A stretch of DNA of 64,000 nucleotides from Carallia brachiata (Eukaryota; Streptophyta; Magnoliopsida; Malpighiales; Rhizophoraceae), in the NCBI GenBank assembly GCA_021464245.1, contig JADCRB010000071.1, positions 3,549,681 through 3,613,680 of the forward strand, given 5' to 3'. The notes under the pieces were generated by a model. It ran no database searches and was not told the DNA's origin. It saw nothing but the letters and a program-made list of their open reading frames with translations. Made by a program: the position numbers and the translations under genes. This document shows, in pieces, positions 46,561 through 58,915 of the stretch (within the stretch, counting starts at the first letter, position 1; every line of letters begins with the position of its first letter).

Positions 46561-46980
46561 GTCCAAAGACTATGAGCCAAGGCCCAATAAGCACGACATA
46601 CGAAAGGGCCTATATCACACAGTCACTCGGGAACCACACCCAAGTCCCGCAGGATGCCACGGTAATAAGGGATACACCTTTCTTCAATTTGCCTTCCTCG
46701 CCAATATAAATTTACCTAACTTCTAATAAATACACCAAGAACACTAATCCGAAAGTAATAATCTCATATTTTCTAGATTTCTTAATCTTTCATCTTTCAT
46801 ATATTTTGTTAACTTAAGTATCAAAATGTTAACGTTGGTCTTCGGCACTTTGTAACTTTGCTTTGTCATATAGATTACGATATTTGACCCAACACCGACC
46901 ATCTTTTTTGATCCAGCCCACTCTGAGGGGGTTCTGGGGTTTTGCTCGATCACATCATATGCTCAACAATAAGATCTTCT
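46560..46980. mobile_element. Possible Gypsy-type LTR remnant
   Basis: The order of motifs (a GGCCCAATAAG-type block, TCACTCGGGAACC, a short TATAAATTT, then ACTTAAGTATC followed by GTTAACGTTGGTCTTCGGCA, and CCAACACCGACC) resembles the R/U5 part of plant Gypsy LTRs, which often carry ACTTAAGCATCGGAGTG. I could not find paired LTRs or coding parts. Low confidence. Confidence 0.35.
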
Positions 46981-49020
46981 AACATGGCTCAAAAAAAAAA
47001 AAAAGAAAGACTAGGGATGACTGAGTTGCAAAATAGAAAATGTTCTGTTGGTAACATAAAGATCTGACAGTAAATTCAGCCATAATATTTGATCTCATCA
47101 AACTCTGAGATGGCTTTCTGTACCAAAAAGAAAAATTCTTATGACGTCACCATTGTGGCATCCATCACCGCAATTCTCCATCTGGTAAAAACAAACTTAT
47201 TGAGAGGGGAAAGAAAAGGAGAACTTTTCCAGACATGTAAAGCTGAAGAACATTACTTTATTTGCATATGCCTCTAATTTGCTGGATGTTGAGAAACAAG
47301 CTCAGCTCATGTTTATCTCTTTTTTGTTGGAAAGCTCATCTGATGTTCATCATGAGCTGATGTTGTTATAATTGTAATGTGAAATTTGCTCAAATTAATG
47401 TAACATTGGGGACTATGGCTTAGATTTTGGGTCGTTGCACCCTTCCTGCCATGCTCTCTGCAACACCAATGCCATATTTTGCGGGAGCCAAAAAGTGACA
47501 GACGATGGATATCATTTTGTTTCTGGTCCCTAGAAGATGGATAGGACACCTTGCAATTTAACGATAAAACAATCATTAGCCGACAAAATAATCTGAAGTG
47601 GAAAACACAAGAAGAGTGATTAACAATTATCAATAAATAATAACTTAATTGGAATTTAAGTAATTTTTATAATAAAAATTTTAAAATTTAAATATTAATT
47701 AAAGTCAATTAATTAAAAAGACGATTAACAGTCAAAAATAAAAACAAAAAACAGAGTCAAAGTGAAGGAGCACCACCCATTTGTGGGTGCAAACAGCCTA
47801 ATATACTCTACACGGGCCATAACCGGTTAATTTTAGTCTCTTTGGTCGACTGCTTTGGGTTTCCCTTCCAGTCATGACCGGAGTTTTCGGTTGGCAATTA
47901 ATCTCAAAGGAAAATGCCAAAATAAAATTGTTTCCCTTTTTGTCAACAAAAATACCAAATTCAAAACGCACCTAGATTTGATTCACCTGCAATGGCTTGG
48001 CAAGATGGCACGGCACCCGTGTTCTATCCGCTAACGCTAACAAGAATAGAGCCATGTTCATTGCTGATTGCGCACAGTATATTAATGAAAAAGCAAAACG
48101 AATTACCAAAGATCTAGACAAAAATAAACAAATAAATAAATTGTAAACTGAAAACTGATAAGGACCACTTGTTTCTTAGCTTGTTATGTCCATGGCTAAA
48201 GCAAATCATCAATAAATGAAACATTATTGTGTATGGGCAACTATGGCGACATTTGATTTTATTAGATTGGCATTAAAAAGTAAGCTAAACTCACCTAGAC
48301 AAGAAAACTCGCGCGTGTTGATGATGATGCAATATGCTTTACGACTATACTTTAAATAGTACGTGAAATTTATTTATTGTTATTAATAATTTATTTTTTA
48401 AAATTTAATTTTTTATATATTATTTTAATTTTATTTTAATTTTACTTAAAAAATTTTATTAAACATTTTTTAATGCTGATTATCTTGTCTTTTAGTACTC
48501 AGCAGTACAAATCCACTTTCTCTCTCGGGTATGTTCCATGAGAGCCTTGGGACAGCGCACGAAAAATAAATAAATTATACAAAAAAATATTCAATAGTTA
48601 CATTTAGTCCTATCAAAATAATAATAAAATAAAATAAATTATTGATGATTGAGGTTTTAAAAAAAAAAAATTATTAAATATTATTAGATGAATTATATAA
48701 AATTTAATAAAATATCTACATAATAATTATATAAAAAAAACAGAAGAAAGAGAAATAAGGAAAAAAAATCCTTCTTGTTTTTTCCCCCCATTAATCACGC
48801 TCTCTTTCTACTTTGTCGAAAATTAAAATGTCCAAAACTAGGGAAGTGCAGAGCAGTTGGGTGTGAAATTAAAAAAAAATAAAAATAAAAATAATATATA
48901 TATAATATATACCAGTTGTGTTGTTATTTTTTAATTTACCTGTGTCATCCAATCTGGCCATCCTTCAACTCTTCAACGCGTTCACGCGTATACTACTGTC
49001 TGCTTCTTTCTTTGTGGGTG
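46981..49020. other. Intergenic region
   Basis: I see no gene. AT-rich with scattered homopolymers. The last part is the distal promoter of the epimerase gene. Confidence 0.6.
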
Positions 49021-49023
49021 GCC

Positions 49024-49034
49024 ACTATATATAA
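49024..49034 (+). promoter_or_regulatory. TATA box of the UDP-glucuronate epimerase gene
   Basis: CTATATATAAC about 300 bases upstream of the ATG at 49328, followed by a C-rich, then pyrimidine-rich leader. Confidence 0.6.
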
Positions 49035-49327
49035 CTCCCCCTTTCATCCTCTCAATTAGCAGGTGCAGAAAAACTAAGACCCACCCCCCACCAGCCCGCC
49101 ACCCCCACCCACCACTATTATTATTTTCTCTGCATCTGTATTCTCTACATACACAATTTGCACACCCACGCGCACGCATACCTCAGGCCCGGAGAGGCAC
49201 ACAATCCAATATTCCTTCGTTCTTTTTTTTCTCTCTTTTTCCAAATTCAAGAAAGGCATAATTTCCGTTTCAAGAAAGGGGGAAATTTTGGTTTAGAAGT
49301 TTTATTGAAGAGAGAGAGCGCAGCAGA

Positions 49328-50622
49328 ATGCCCTCATTGGAGGAGGAGCTCTTCCCTTCTACCCCCGGTAAGTTCAAGATCGACAGGGCCCACACCATGA
49401 ACCGCCAGTTCCACCGCTGCTTCGCCTCCACGTCCACCATGTTCTTGTGGGCGCTTTTCTTGGTCGCCTTGACGGCGTCGTATTTGAGTTTCCAGAGCTT
49501 CGTCGATTCCGGTAGCCGGTACTTCTCCGCCTCCTGGGGCGGCATCCAGTGGGAGAAGCAAGTGCGCTCCTCCGCCCAGATTCACCGCGCCGTGGCATGT
49601 CGGTGCTCGTCACCGGAGCCGCCGGTTTCGTTGGCACCCACGTGTCGTTGGCCCTCAAGAAACGCGGAGACGGCGTCGTCGGACTCGATAATTTCAACAA
49701 CTATTACGATCCGGCTCTGAAGAAAGCGCGTACGTCTCTCCTTGCCAGCCACGGCATCTTCATTGTCGAAGGTGACGTAAACGACGCGCGGCTCTTAGCC
49801 AAGCTGTTTGACGTGGTGGCTTTCACGCACGTGATGCACCTGGCGGCTCAAGCCGGAGTCAGGTACGCCATGGAGAATCCCCAATCTTATGTTCACTCCA
49901 ACATAGCCGGCTTGGTCACGCTTCTTGAGGTTTGCAAGTCGGCTAACCCCCAGCCAGCCGTCGTCTGGGCTTCGTCTAGCTCCGTCTACGGCTTGAACGA
50001 TAAGGTCCCTTTCTCAGAATCTGATCGGACAGACCAGCCCGCGAGTCTCTACGCGGCTACGAAGAAGGCGGGTGAGGAAATCACGCACACTTATAACCAC
50101 ATTTACGGTCTGTCAATTACCGGGTTGAGATTTTTTACCGTGTACGGTCCTTGGGGAAGACCCGATATGGCTTATTTCTCGTTCACGAGAAATATCCTGC
50201 AAGGGAAGCCCATCACGATTTATCGGGGCAAGAACCGGGTCGACTTGGCCCGAGATTTCACTTACATTGATGACATCGTGAAAGGTTGTGTGGGTTCTCT
50301 GGACACGGCGGGCCAGAGCACCGGGTCGGGCGGGAAGAAGAGAGGACCCGCACAGTATCGGATATTCAATCTGGGCAATACGTCGCCGGTGACGGTGCCG
50401 ACGCTGGTGAGTATACTGGAGAAGCACTTGAAGATGAAAGCGAAAAGGAACATTGTAGATATGCCTGGAAACGGCGACGTACCGTTTACTCACGCCAATA
50501 TAAGCTCGGCCCGGCGAGAACTCGGGTACAAACCGACAACCGATTTACAAACCGGGTTGAAGAAGTTTGTTAAGTGGTATCTCAACTATTACGGCTACAA
50601 TCACGGTAAAGCTGTAAATTAA
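49328..50622 (+). CDS. GAE: UDP-glucuronate 4-epimerase (GAE), with a single frameshift
   Basis: Intronless, as usual for GAE genes. Frame 1 (from ATG 49328) gives the type II membrane N-terminus: cytosolic STPGKFKIDR, a signal anchor (about residues 38-58), then SWGGIQWEKQVRSSAQIHR. At 49586-49590 (CGCGC) one base is missing relative to the family, and the next frame continues RGMSVLVTGAAGFVGTHV (NAD-binding GxxGxxG) to the stop at 50622. The catalytic elements are present: SSSSVYG, and YAATK with its Tyr and Lys. GLRFFTVYGPWGRPDMAYF and the C-terminal NGDVPFTHANISSARRELGY are intact. The enzyme makes UDP-galacturonate, the pectin precursor, in the Golgi. Total length without the lesion would be about 432 residues. 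About 340 clean residues follow the shift, so a very recent mutation or an assembly error are both likely. If real, a start at Met 49597 would give a soluble enzyme without anchor. Confidence 0.93.
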
Positions 50623-53600
50623 GCTGATTTTCTTTTTCTTTTTTTGTTTTTACTTTTTTGTATTTTAATTTTTTTTTTTTTTTTTTTACTTTTCTTAGAG
50701 CTTTTTTTTTTCCTACATTTCTTTTTCCCACATTTTCTTTATTTGGAAAAAGAAAATCTAGTCAGGTAAAGAAGAGAAAGTAAAAGTTGGGAAAGGAAAA
50801 AAAAAAAGGCGAACACACAATTGTTCTTTCCTCGGAGGGGGCATAATCCTCTAATAGTTTTGTTGTTTCTTTTGTGTAAGTAAAAGGAAAAAGAATTTGT
50901 GCTCTGTATCCATAATAATATTTTTCTCACTTACGGGCTCATTTTATTTCTTCCCTTTTGATTTAAACGGGCTCATTTTATTAATGTATAATTTATTCAT
51001 AATTTATAATTAATTGGAAACAGATAATTCTCGATATCAATTTATAAATATAATAATTATATATTGTAATATATTTTATAATGTTGTTAAAAAATAAAAA
51101 TTATAAGTTAATTTTTTTTATTTCTCAAGAAAAAAATAAATTTGGGGATTTGATCACGGATAAGATGGAAGAGAAAAGGCATGGGCCAGGAGAGAGAGTG
51201 TGACAGATAGTACAATCGTGACATATGGTGGTCGATAGGTTCCACGTATTTTCAAACGAAAAAAGATGTACGGTGGGGATCGGATTCGGCTATGCTAAAT
51301 CCAAGGGCTCAGATCCCACGTTTCGTTCCAGCTGTAAAGGTAATGTCGCATGGATAACCGGTCAAAGGGATTCTAGTTTGCTTTGCCGACAATCGTGTGT
51401 TTCACTGTTGATTGGGATAAGAATAATATTTTTTCGTTCTATCATAAGGTGTTCGTCTATGTTTTACGTATAAGATTAATTTTACTTGCGATACAAGAAA
51501 ATATTTATAGCTTAATTATTAATAAGTCTAAATTGGGTTGATAATAAAAATTATCTAAATAAGATTATCAATTTAAAAATGTACATGAATTAATTAATTA
51601 GTGACATTAAATTATTGTTAGTGATTAGTTGATAATTGAGGTGATAAAATTTATTTATTTTAATTAATATTTCATATTTATGTAATAAATATTACTTAAT
51701 ATCTGACAATATTTAACTATGTGGTAAAGAAAAAAAAATTTAATGCTGGCATAAAAAAGTCACTCAATTCAAATCAATAAAACTACCGTAAATACGTTAA
51801 ATGTTACATAAATTTCAATGATTTTCATCATATCAAAATAAAATGTAAATTTTAACAAATTACGTCGCATCAACCATCAACTTATCCTTTAATAATTATT
51901 TAATATTATTAAATTATTTATGTATTTTTTTAGAGGCATAATTTTTTTACTATTTTTACCACTAACCCAAATTTTTAATAGTTAATAAACTTATCACTTG
52001 TTGTTTCGGGGGTGTACGCCCAATAAAAAAACAAAATTGTTGTTTTGGGTTTTGGGGGCGTTTTTTTTCCTGATTAATCATGGACTGTCATCAGCGTCAA
52101 CATTAATCTTCGTCGGCTAATGGGATTGAAATTACATTTTTTCTTCAATAAAATGTAATTCCAATCCCATTAGGATTTGATGGCTGCAGCTCGTTTGGAA
52201 ATGTTGTCCAGGGCACGGAAGAGAATCCAATGACATTGTTTGTAAAAGCACAAAAAAATCAATTAATTAAAACAAAATGAAGCCACCGACAGTTGGAGGC
52301 CCGATGAACAGGTGGTACTTTGAATACTTGCAAGGAACATAATATTGTACTGAAAATTTTTTTTAGTTAACTGTTAAATTATTATTATTATTTATTATTA
52401 TTAATTATTGATTATTTATTTTTATTTATTATTACTGATTACTAATAAAATTAATGAAATATTCGATTAATTTTATATTTACTGTTACTGTGATAATAAA
52501 ATATTTAATTTAGACATATAATTTATGTAGATATATCATATTAAAAATTTTATATTTATATTTTATTATTTTATATTTTAGAATAATATTTTATAAATAA
52601 TATTGAGAATTATTTTACTTAATTTTTAAATTTTTTAAAAAATATTAATTTTTATTAAATGATAAAATTATTATATTTTAGATTTTTTTTATAAATGTTA
52701 ATATTAAAGAAAATTGAAGTGAAAAAAATATTATTTAAGAATATTTGAAAAAAATTATTGAAGTTATATAAATATTAATAAAATAAATGAATATATCTAA
52801 TTCATATGTCAAGTAAAAAAAATAGTAGTAAAATTATACAAATATTCTTTAAGAGTAATTTAATTTATATAAATTATTATTAATATTAAAAAGTGAAAAG
52901 TAATCTAAAAAGTAGTAAAAAGTAAACTGAAGTTATTTTTCAATCAACTGCTGTTACGAAGTCAAATAAGGAAATAAGTAAAATCAAACAGTAACACTAA
53001 AAAATTTATTAAATATCTATCTTCTTACTTTTTAAAAATAAAATACAAATATACCCTTTAAAATTAACTCAAACACTTTGTAAATATTATATTTGTTCGT
53101 TTACAAACTGCTGTGTCACACTTTAACTTATGGTTGCAACTCATCCACCGACAGAGCATGGGGCCAAATTGGTTTGTCAATCATATTAGCCTTATGTCAA
53201 AAAAAACATCATATTAGCCTAGAAGCTGGTGTTAAATTATTGTCAAAGGATAACATAATAAATCCCGGTGGAATTCAGGATTATAATTATGTGTACAGAT
53301 TAATGCTTGCTTATCCAAATCAATCAAATTCTTTTTTTTTTGGGAGCAAAAATCAATTAAATTCTTTAGTTAAAATTAGTTGCGAAACATTTTCGTTAGA
53401 TGACTTGTGAATGAATAATAATTATGTAATCCGAATTTTCTGTAAGAAATACTTCATGAGATTTCTTCAATGAAAATAAAATAAAATTAAAATAATATGT
53501 ATCATTAAATAATTAATTTAAAAAATATAAATAAATTAATATATACTATTATTAAATTTTATGATTATTTTAATACTATCTAAAACTAAACTATTTTGCA

Positions 53601-54335
53601 AAGCCCATCTTGCCTTTTGATCCATTCTCCATCAGAGTTTTTTAAAAACTGAAATATTGAGTTTGCAACAAATTTGATTACGACTTGATATTAGTAAAGC
53701 TCTCTTCCTACCTCTCAACTAGAATGAGGTGAACTTGTGAAAAACTGAACCAACCCAACTTCCTACTTGAGACCATCAATACATTAATTCTTATTAAAGT
53801 AATAAGTTACCAATGTTCTAACCAAGCGTGTAACCCTTATTCAGTTGTTTATTCATTCAATTCTAAGTAGGATAATTATTGCAGGCCACATTCTATATTT
53901 TTTCTCTCTTTCGTGATACTGCCTGAAACGGACTTTAGCAGGCTCTTAGTATGGAACCAATCCTCATTTTTCAATTATTTTTTGTAGATTACTGAGTCAT
54001 TTACTTCTTATAAAAGGCTATCGCTTAATTACTGTATATTTAGTAGATGTTCTTCCTCCAAATAGAAAGAGGTACATAGAATTATTGTTGTAACCGGTAG
54101 ATTAGCAACAAAAAGTGTTTTTAATTGTTGTAAGTTTTACTTACCATCAGTTTGAAGTTCCATGTAACCTCCAATATCCCATGTAACCTTCAATAAATGA
54201 AAAGATCATCAAAACTTGTCTTCTTAATTTCTAATTAAACTGAAGACCAAACCTAAGCCTTCCAATCAAAAAAAGAAAGAGTTGCAATCAAACATACCTA
54301 AACAAATAGCAGCAGGGAGAACAAAGCCCATAGCC
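50623..54335. other. Intergenic AT-rich region
   Basis: I see no gene. It holds the T-rich 3' flank of the epimerase gene, very AT-rich DNA (notably 51480-51960 and 52330-53060) and a 24-bp-arm foldback at 52117-52173. A 105-codon frame at 53093-53410 resembles nothing I know. Confidence 0.6.
52117..52173. repeat. Short foldback, 24-bp arms
   Basis: CTAATGGGATTGAAATTACA (arm 52117-52140) is the reverse complement of 52150-52173 with one mismatch, around a 9-base loop. It could be a remnant of a MITE end pair or a hairpin-forming site. Confidence 0.85.
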
Positions 54336-55681
54336 ATGACTCAGGAAATTGAAGTTCACGTCATTGCCAGAGAAACTATCAAACCCTCTTCCCCAACTCC
54401 AAAACATCTTAGAGAATTGAAACTCTCCCTGTTTGACCAACTCAATCTCCCAATGGGCACACCAATACTTCTGTTTTACCCTCCAAAAGCCAACCATATT
54501 CCTACACAAGTGATATCCAAGCAATTGAAATCTTCCCTGTCTAAAGCACTTACTCTTTTCTATCCCTTGGCTGGCAGAATAAAAGATAACTATGTAGTTG
54601 AATGTAATGATTCTGGGGCTGCGTACGTCGAAGCTCAAGTCAGTTGCTCAATCTGGGACATACTTAGGCAACCCGATAATAATGTGCTAGAAAAATTCAT
54701 CCCAGTAGATATATTCTCCACAAAATCGAACGCTATAATCCAAGTGAATTTCTTTGCTTGCGGTGGATTAGCAATTGGAATAGGTTTCTCGCACAAGGTC
54801 TGTGATGGAGCCTCTATAAGCATGTTTATCATGAATTGGGCTATCAGTTCTCTTTCTGATACCTTGTCTAAAGATGTCACATGAATTGCTTCCCATTTTT
54901 GTATCTGATACTGTAATTCCTTCAATGGAGGCTAACATGGGCATAAGCCCATTAGCAAAGCCCTCTCCACCACCAGTAATTCCGGGCACGAGTGTCAAGA
55001 GCACAGCAAGGAGGTATGTGTTCACTGAATCAAAGGTTGCCCTGCTCAAGGCTAAGCTGCAATTGCAAGCATGCAACGACCGGTTACTCGAGTAGAAGCT
55101 GTGACAGCATTCATTTGGAAATGCCTAATGACAGTAGCCAGATCAAAATCAGGACATTCAAGGCAGTCGTTTTAGTTCATTCCGTGAATTTGCGCCAAAA
55201 GTTAAAGCCACCATTGACTCAAAACTATATCGGGAACCTGACCGGAAAATTTTTTGCCAAAGCAGAGGGGAGTCATTTGGAGCTACAATATTTGATTGGC
55301 CTTCTAAGAGAAGGGCAAGAACAAACAAATAGACAAGTTTCAAAAGGGGCTCAATCATATGAAGGCATAATAGAGTTCTCCAAAGAATTTGCAGCCTTGC
55401 ACGGTAGAGATGATGTAGACTTGTACACCTTCACTAGCTTGTGTAAATTTCCACTCTATGAAGCAGATTTTGGATGGGGCAGGCCAATATGGGCAACAGT
55501 CGCGAATTTGTTGTTAACGAATTATGTAATCTTGATGGATACAAGAGATGGCAAGGGAGTTGATGCTTGTTTGGGCTTAGCAGAAGATGATATGTCCTTG
55601 CTGGAAAGCAACCAAGAGCTACTCGCATTTGCAGACACAAATCCCGATATTTGTGGTGACAAAATATTTTCTTTGCTCTAA
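54336..55681 (+). pseudogene. BAHD acyltransferase (vinorine synthase-like) pseudogene
   Basis: Intronless relic covering a normal-length BAHD protein. Frame 1 from MTQEIEVHVIARETIKPSSP includes KALTLFYPLAGRI and the catalytic HxxxD motif (SHKVCDGAS). It stops at the TGA at 54882-54884. Homology continues in a second frame (HELLPIFVSDTVIPSMEANM, RRYVFTESKVALLKAK), a third near 55090 (RVEAVTAFIWKCLM), and a fourth stretch from about 55165 (VHSVNLRQKLKPPL to the structural motif DFGWG in EADFGWGRPIW near 55467, stop 55679-55681). At least three frameshifts exist (about 54880, 55090 and 55165). BAHD enzymes transfer acyl groups from CoA to alcohols or amines in specialised metabolism; this copy cannot. 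Confidence 0.92.
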
Positions 55682-55847
55682 TCAGTCGACGGCGTTCTAG
55701 AGCAGTCAGTTGTCGGCAGTGTTCTTTGCAGAAACATGTCGAGTCAAATGCTGCAACAAATATGTGTGCCACGGTTGGTAAAAGCCCTGGACACATATCA
55801 GTGACAGATGCTTAGGAACATTCCCTAGTGACAGTACCAAACTGTAT

Positions 55848-56044
55848 GATACAATTTCACTTGAATGAGTATTATTTAAGTGCAAAATATATAATAAGTG
55901 AGGATATTCATTCTCCATTGAGGTACTTGGATGAAAATACATGTAAATGTGTAACTTTGATCCAAGCATCTCCATGGAGATGAATATTTTCACTTATTAT
56001 ATATTTTGCACTCAAATAATACTCATTCAATCAAATTGTATCTC
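55848..56044. repeat. 197-nt near-perfect foldback downstream of the BAHD relic
   Basis: Left arm 55848-55936 and right arm 55956-56044 are reverse complements over about 88 bases (for example GAATGAGTATTATTT and GTGCAAAATATATAATAAGT are shared exactly). There are a few mismatches and one-base gaps, and the loop is 19 bases. Weaker complementarity seems to extend outward a further 25 bases or so. It could be a MITE or a hairpin small-RNA source. Confidence 0.9.
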
Positions 56045-56179
56045 TGATCCAAGTCACACTAGAGTAACATTAACATTAAACCAAGGCTATAATTTAAAAG
56101 TGACATCAGTGTCAATTGTCGATGGATTTCGGGAGAGAAAAAATTGATTGAAGGATCTCTCGATATAAATGAAACTTTA

Positions 56180-58265
56180 AAGGTGAAAATGCACCAACCT
56201 CCATGCAAAAAGGACATAATCCTTATGCACCTGAAAAAATAGCACCCAGAGAATGAATGCTCAAAAGGATCTTATTGTTAGCTGCAGTCCGAACACCTGC
56301 AGAGAAACATTGACGGTTTCAGTAGCGTGTGTTTTTCTGAACAGTAATGGAGAACGCCAGACAGACTTTTATGCCTACAGACCATACAGATGCAAAAAGA
56401 CCAGCAGTTAAGATATCTCTAGAGGTGGCAGCACAGAGCAGTTCAAATAAGAAAGAGTCAAAAAGACGAGGCCTACCACAATAATGCGAATGCTTTGATC
56501 TCATTACCCTGTCCCAACTTTTTACATACAAACTTTGTCGCAACAGGGTAAACGAGGACCCTTTGGGGAGCCAAGCAAAATATTTATGCAAAACAGAAGG
56601 ATCAAAATATACATGGGAGAATCAGCAGGAGAAAGGTTGCTCAATTTGTAAACAAAAAAGAACTCTACTTCAAAGAACACATAAATCCAAGTGAAACAAA
56701 AGGAAGGTACGCACCAGTGCACAGCTCCGTTAGGCCATTGAAGCATGCCATTAGCAGCAAATTTTCCATCCTTTAAGCCCCTTTTAGATGCCAGCTCCAT
56801 CAACAGACTCAAGTGATTCTGATAAGCCTGGTCAAATTTGCACAAACAATCACCACAAAGAAGCAGACGCAGGCGCACACGAAGGCACCAAAGACAACAA
56901 GCCATCCATGTTTCCAAAATCATACCTCGTAAAACTAAGGTTATAAGAACCGAACCGGTCATTGTACTGAAAAGTCGAGAGATTTAAGGTTCAACTGATT
57001 TAACCGGGATTGAACCGGTAAAACCGATACAAATATATTAAAATTATATGTTTATATACACTATATAAAAAAATATTGATATATAAAATATATTACTATA
57101 GAAGATATAAGTATATGTACACACATATGAATTAAAAGTTTGTATAAAATTGTATAGTTTATATATATGTTACAAATACTTAAATGAAAAGTTTTAATAA
57201 AAGATAATAGGTATTTGGACCAAAGAAAAAAGATAACAGGTAAATACTTGAAGAAAATTGCAAAGAATTATATTTATATAAAATATTAATTTCATATGAG
57301 GTAAAAGTCTTTATAAATATAATATTGCTTAAGATTAAAAAAAAAAACACAACACACACCACACAACTAATGTATATGTTAATAGAAAAATAAACACAAT
57401 TTTTATTATTAAGCTGACATAGGTTATTAGTTTTATTGGAGTGACAGTGCCGGTTTTTCGGGCTCACGTTATAGTATTTAGCAAATATATATTGATTATG
57501 ATTTTAAAATATATACATATGGACAATTGCAGCAGAAAAACAATATATATTATATATGTACAAATATTACACAAAGTGGAAGTTAGCATGGTGGTAATGA
57601 CAGCTAACATGCAAAATGTAGGCCAAGGGTTCGAGGCACCATAAGGGAATGGACTTTTGGATTATTTTCAATGTCAACCACTGTCACGTGGCACTCTATT
57701 AACGTGCCATGTAATTGAGTTGGTCTATGGTCAGACCGACAAAATTGGGACTAGTTTAACCGGTTGAACTGACCGGTTCAGTCCAATTTTAAAAATTATA
57801 CGTAAAACTCTTAGAGGTTTCCTCAATTGTTCATGAAAGATAGCTAAATCTTGCTCCCATACATTTCTTAGATTCTGATCAATCTAGAACGATCATAAAT
57901 ACAGACACATTAATGAACTAGGCATCACACCATATCAGTGAATGCAAAAATCTCAACAAATGCACGCTCTGCTGCCATCCAAACATTTGAAAGTTTTATT
58001 CTGAGGGCATTCCAGATCATAGACACATACCCATATTGCACACTATATCAGGAGTTCATAAAGTACAAAAAAATTCACCAAATTTACCATCATTGCAATG
58101 ACGGCAGAATAGGAAGCACTAAAAATGCCATCAGATCCAGAAAGTTTCCAAGATAGCCTACCATAAAGGTGCCGACACCCTTCAACAGTATCCAGCAAAG
58201 CTGCTGCAACACAATGAATCGAGACAAAGAGACCGTTATTATGCCCACAGTGCCGATACAGAGGA
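56180..58265 (-). other. Exon-like minus-strand pieces, identity unknown
   Basis: Three coding-looking stretches bounded by splice-like signals. The first, about 58265-58170, reads AAALLDTVEGCRHLYG and is followed by GTAGGC. The second, about 56838-56718, comes after GACCAG and reads AYQNHLSLLMELASKRGLKD then GKFAANGMLQWPNGAVHW, followed by GTGCGT. The third, about 56300-56235, comes after CTGCAG and reads VRTAANNKILLSIHSLGAIF, followed by GTGCAT. I recognise no family. They could be parts of one spliced gene or of a decayed one. The AT-rich stretch between about 57000 and 57700 may be an insertion. Confidence 0.35.
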
Positions 58266-58915
58266 GCCGCGAAGGAGAAATTGAAAGTAGGTTTCCGATT
58301 TTATTGGAGTAGTGCTAAGAAAAGTGATTTTTTTATTTTTTTTTATATAGATTTTATAAAAAAAAAATTAATTTAATTACTTTTTTTTGACATAATTTAA
58401 TTTAATTAGTTTAAAAATAATAGACGATTCAATCCATATTAAAAGAGGATTGATTTAAATTATATGACCGTTATATTAAGTTGGTTTATTTCAAATGCAA
58501 AAAAAAAAAAATCAAAATAAAAGAGTTGAGTTAAACTAATATTAAGGCTTCAGGGCACGAAGCCCATGAAGGCCTCGATGGAACATACATGCTCGACGTG
58601 TTTTTGTTTTTGGTTTTCTTAGCGTAATTTTCTTAAACAATTATTTTTGTCTATGATTATCGGTATCTATAAGTTTATTAGATTCTAATTAATTGAAATC
58701 GAGCTAAGTAAACTTATAACGGAGATAAATTTCTTTCAATACTCGTTTAAGAGAACATTGTTTAATAATTTATATTGGAAAAGAGAAATTAAAGGACAGA
58801 TAAAAAAAAGTAAAAAAAAAATCAATGGGCAGCGAAAGCATGGTGGCGTTGCTGCCTATATTGTCCTCGCTCACCACCAAAATCAACGGCCGCCGCCAAC
58901 TCGACGCTACATCTT
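58266..58915. other. Intergenic region
   Basis: I see no gene apart from the probable 5' flank of the HD-domain pseudogene. AT-rich with A-runs near 58500 and 58810. Confidence 0.55.

Noticed and set aside
50113..50493. 126-codon antisense ORF within the epimerase gene
   Set aside because: Antisense shadow of a GC-rich conserved coding sequence. No recognisable protein.
53093..53410. 105-codon plus-strand ORF
   Set aside because: No motif, low-complexity stretch of T-derived Phe, no splice or promoter context.
54288..54638. 116-codon antisense ORF in the BAHD relic
   Set aside because: Antisense shadow; the plus strand carries the BAHD homology.
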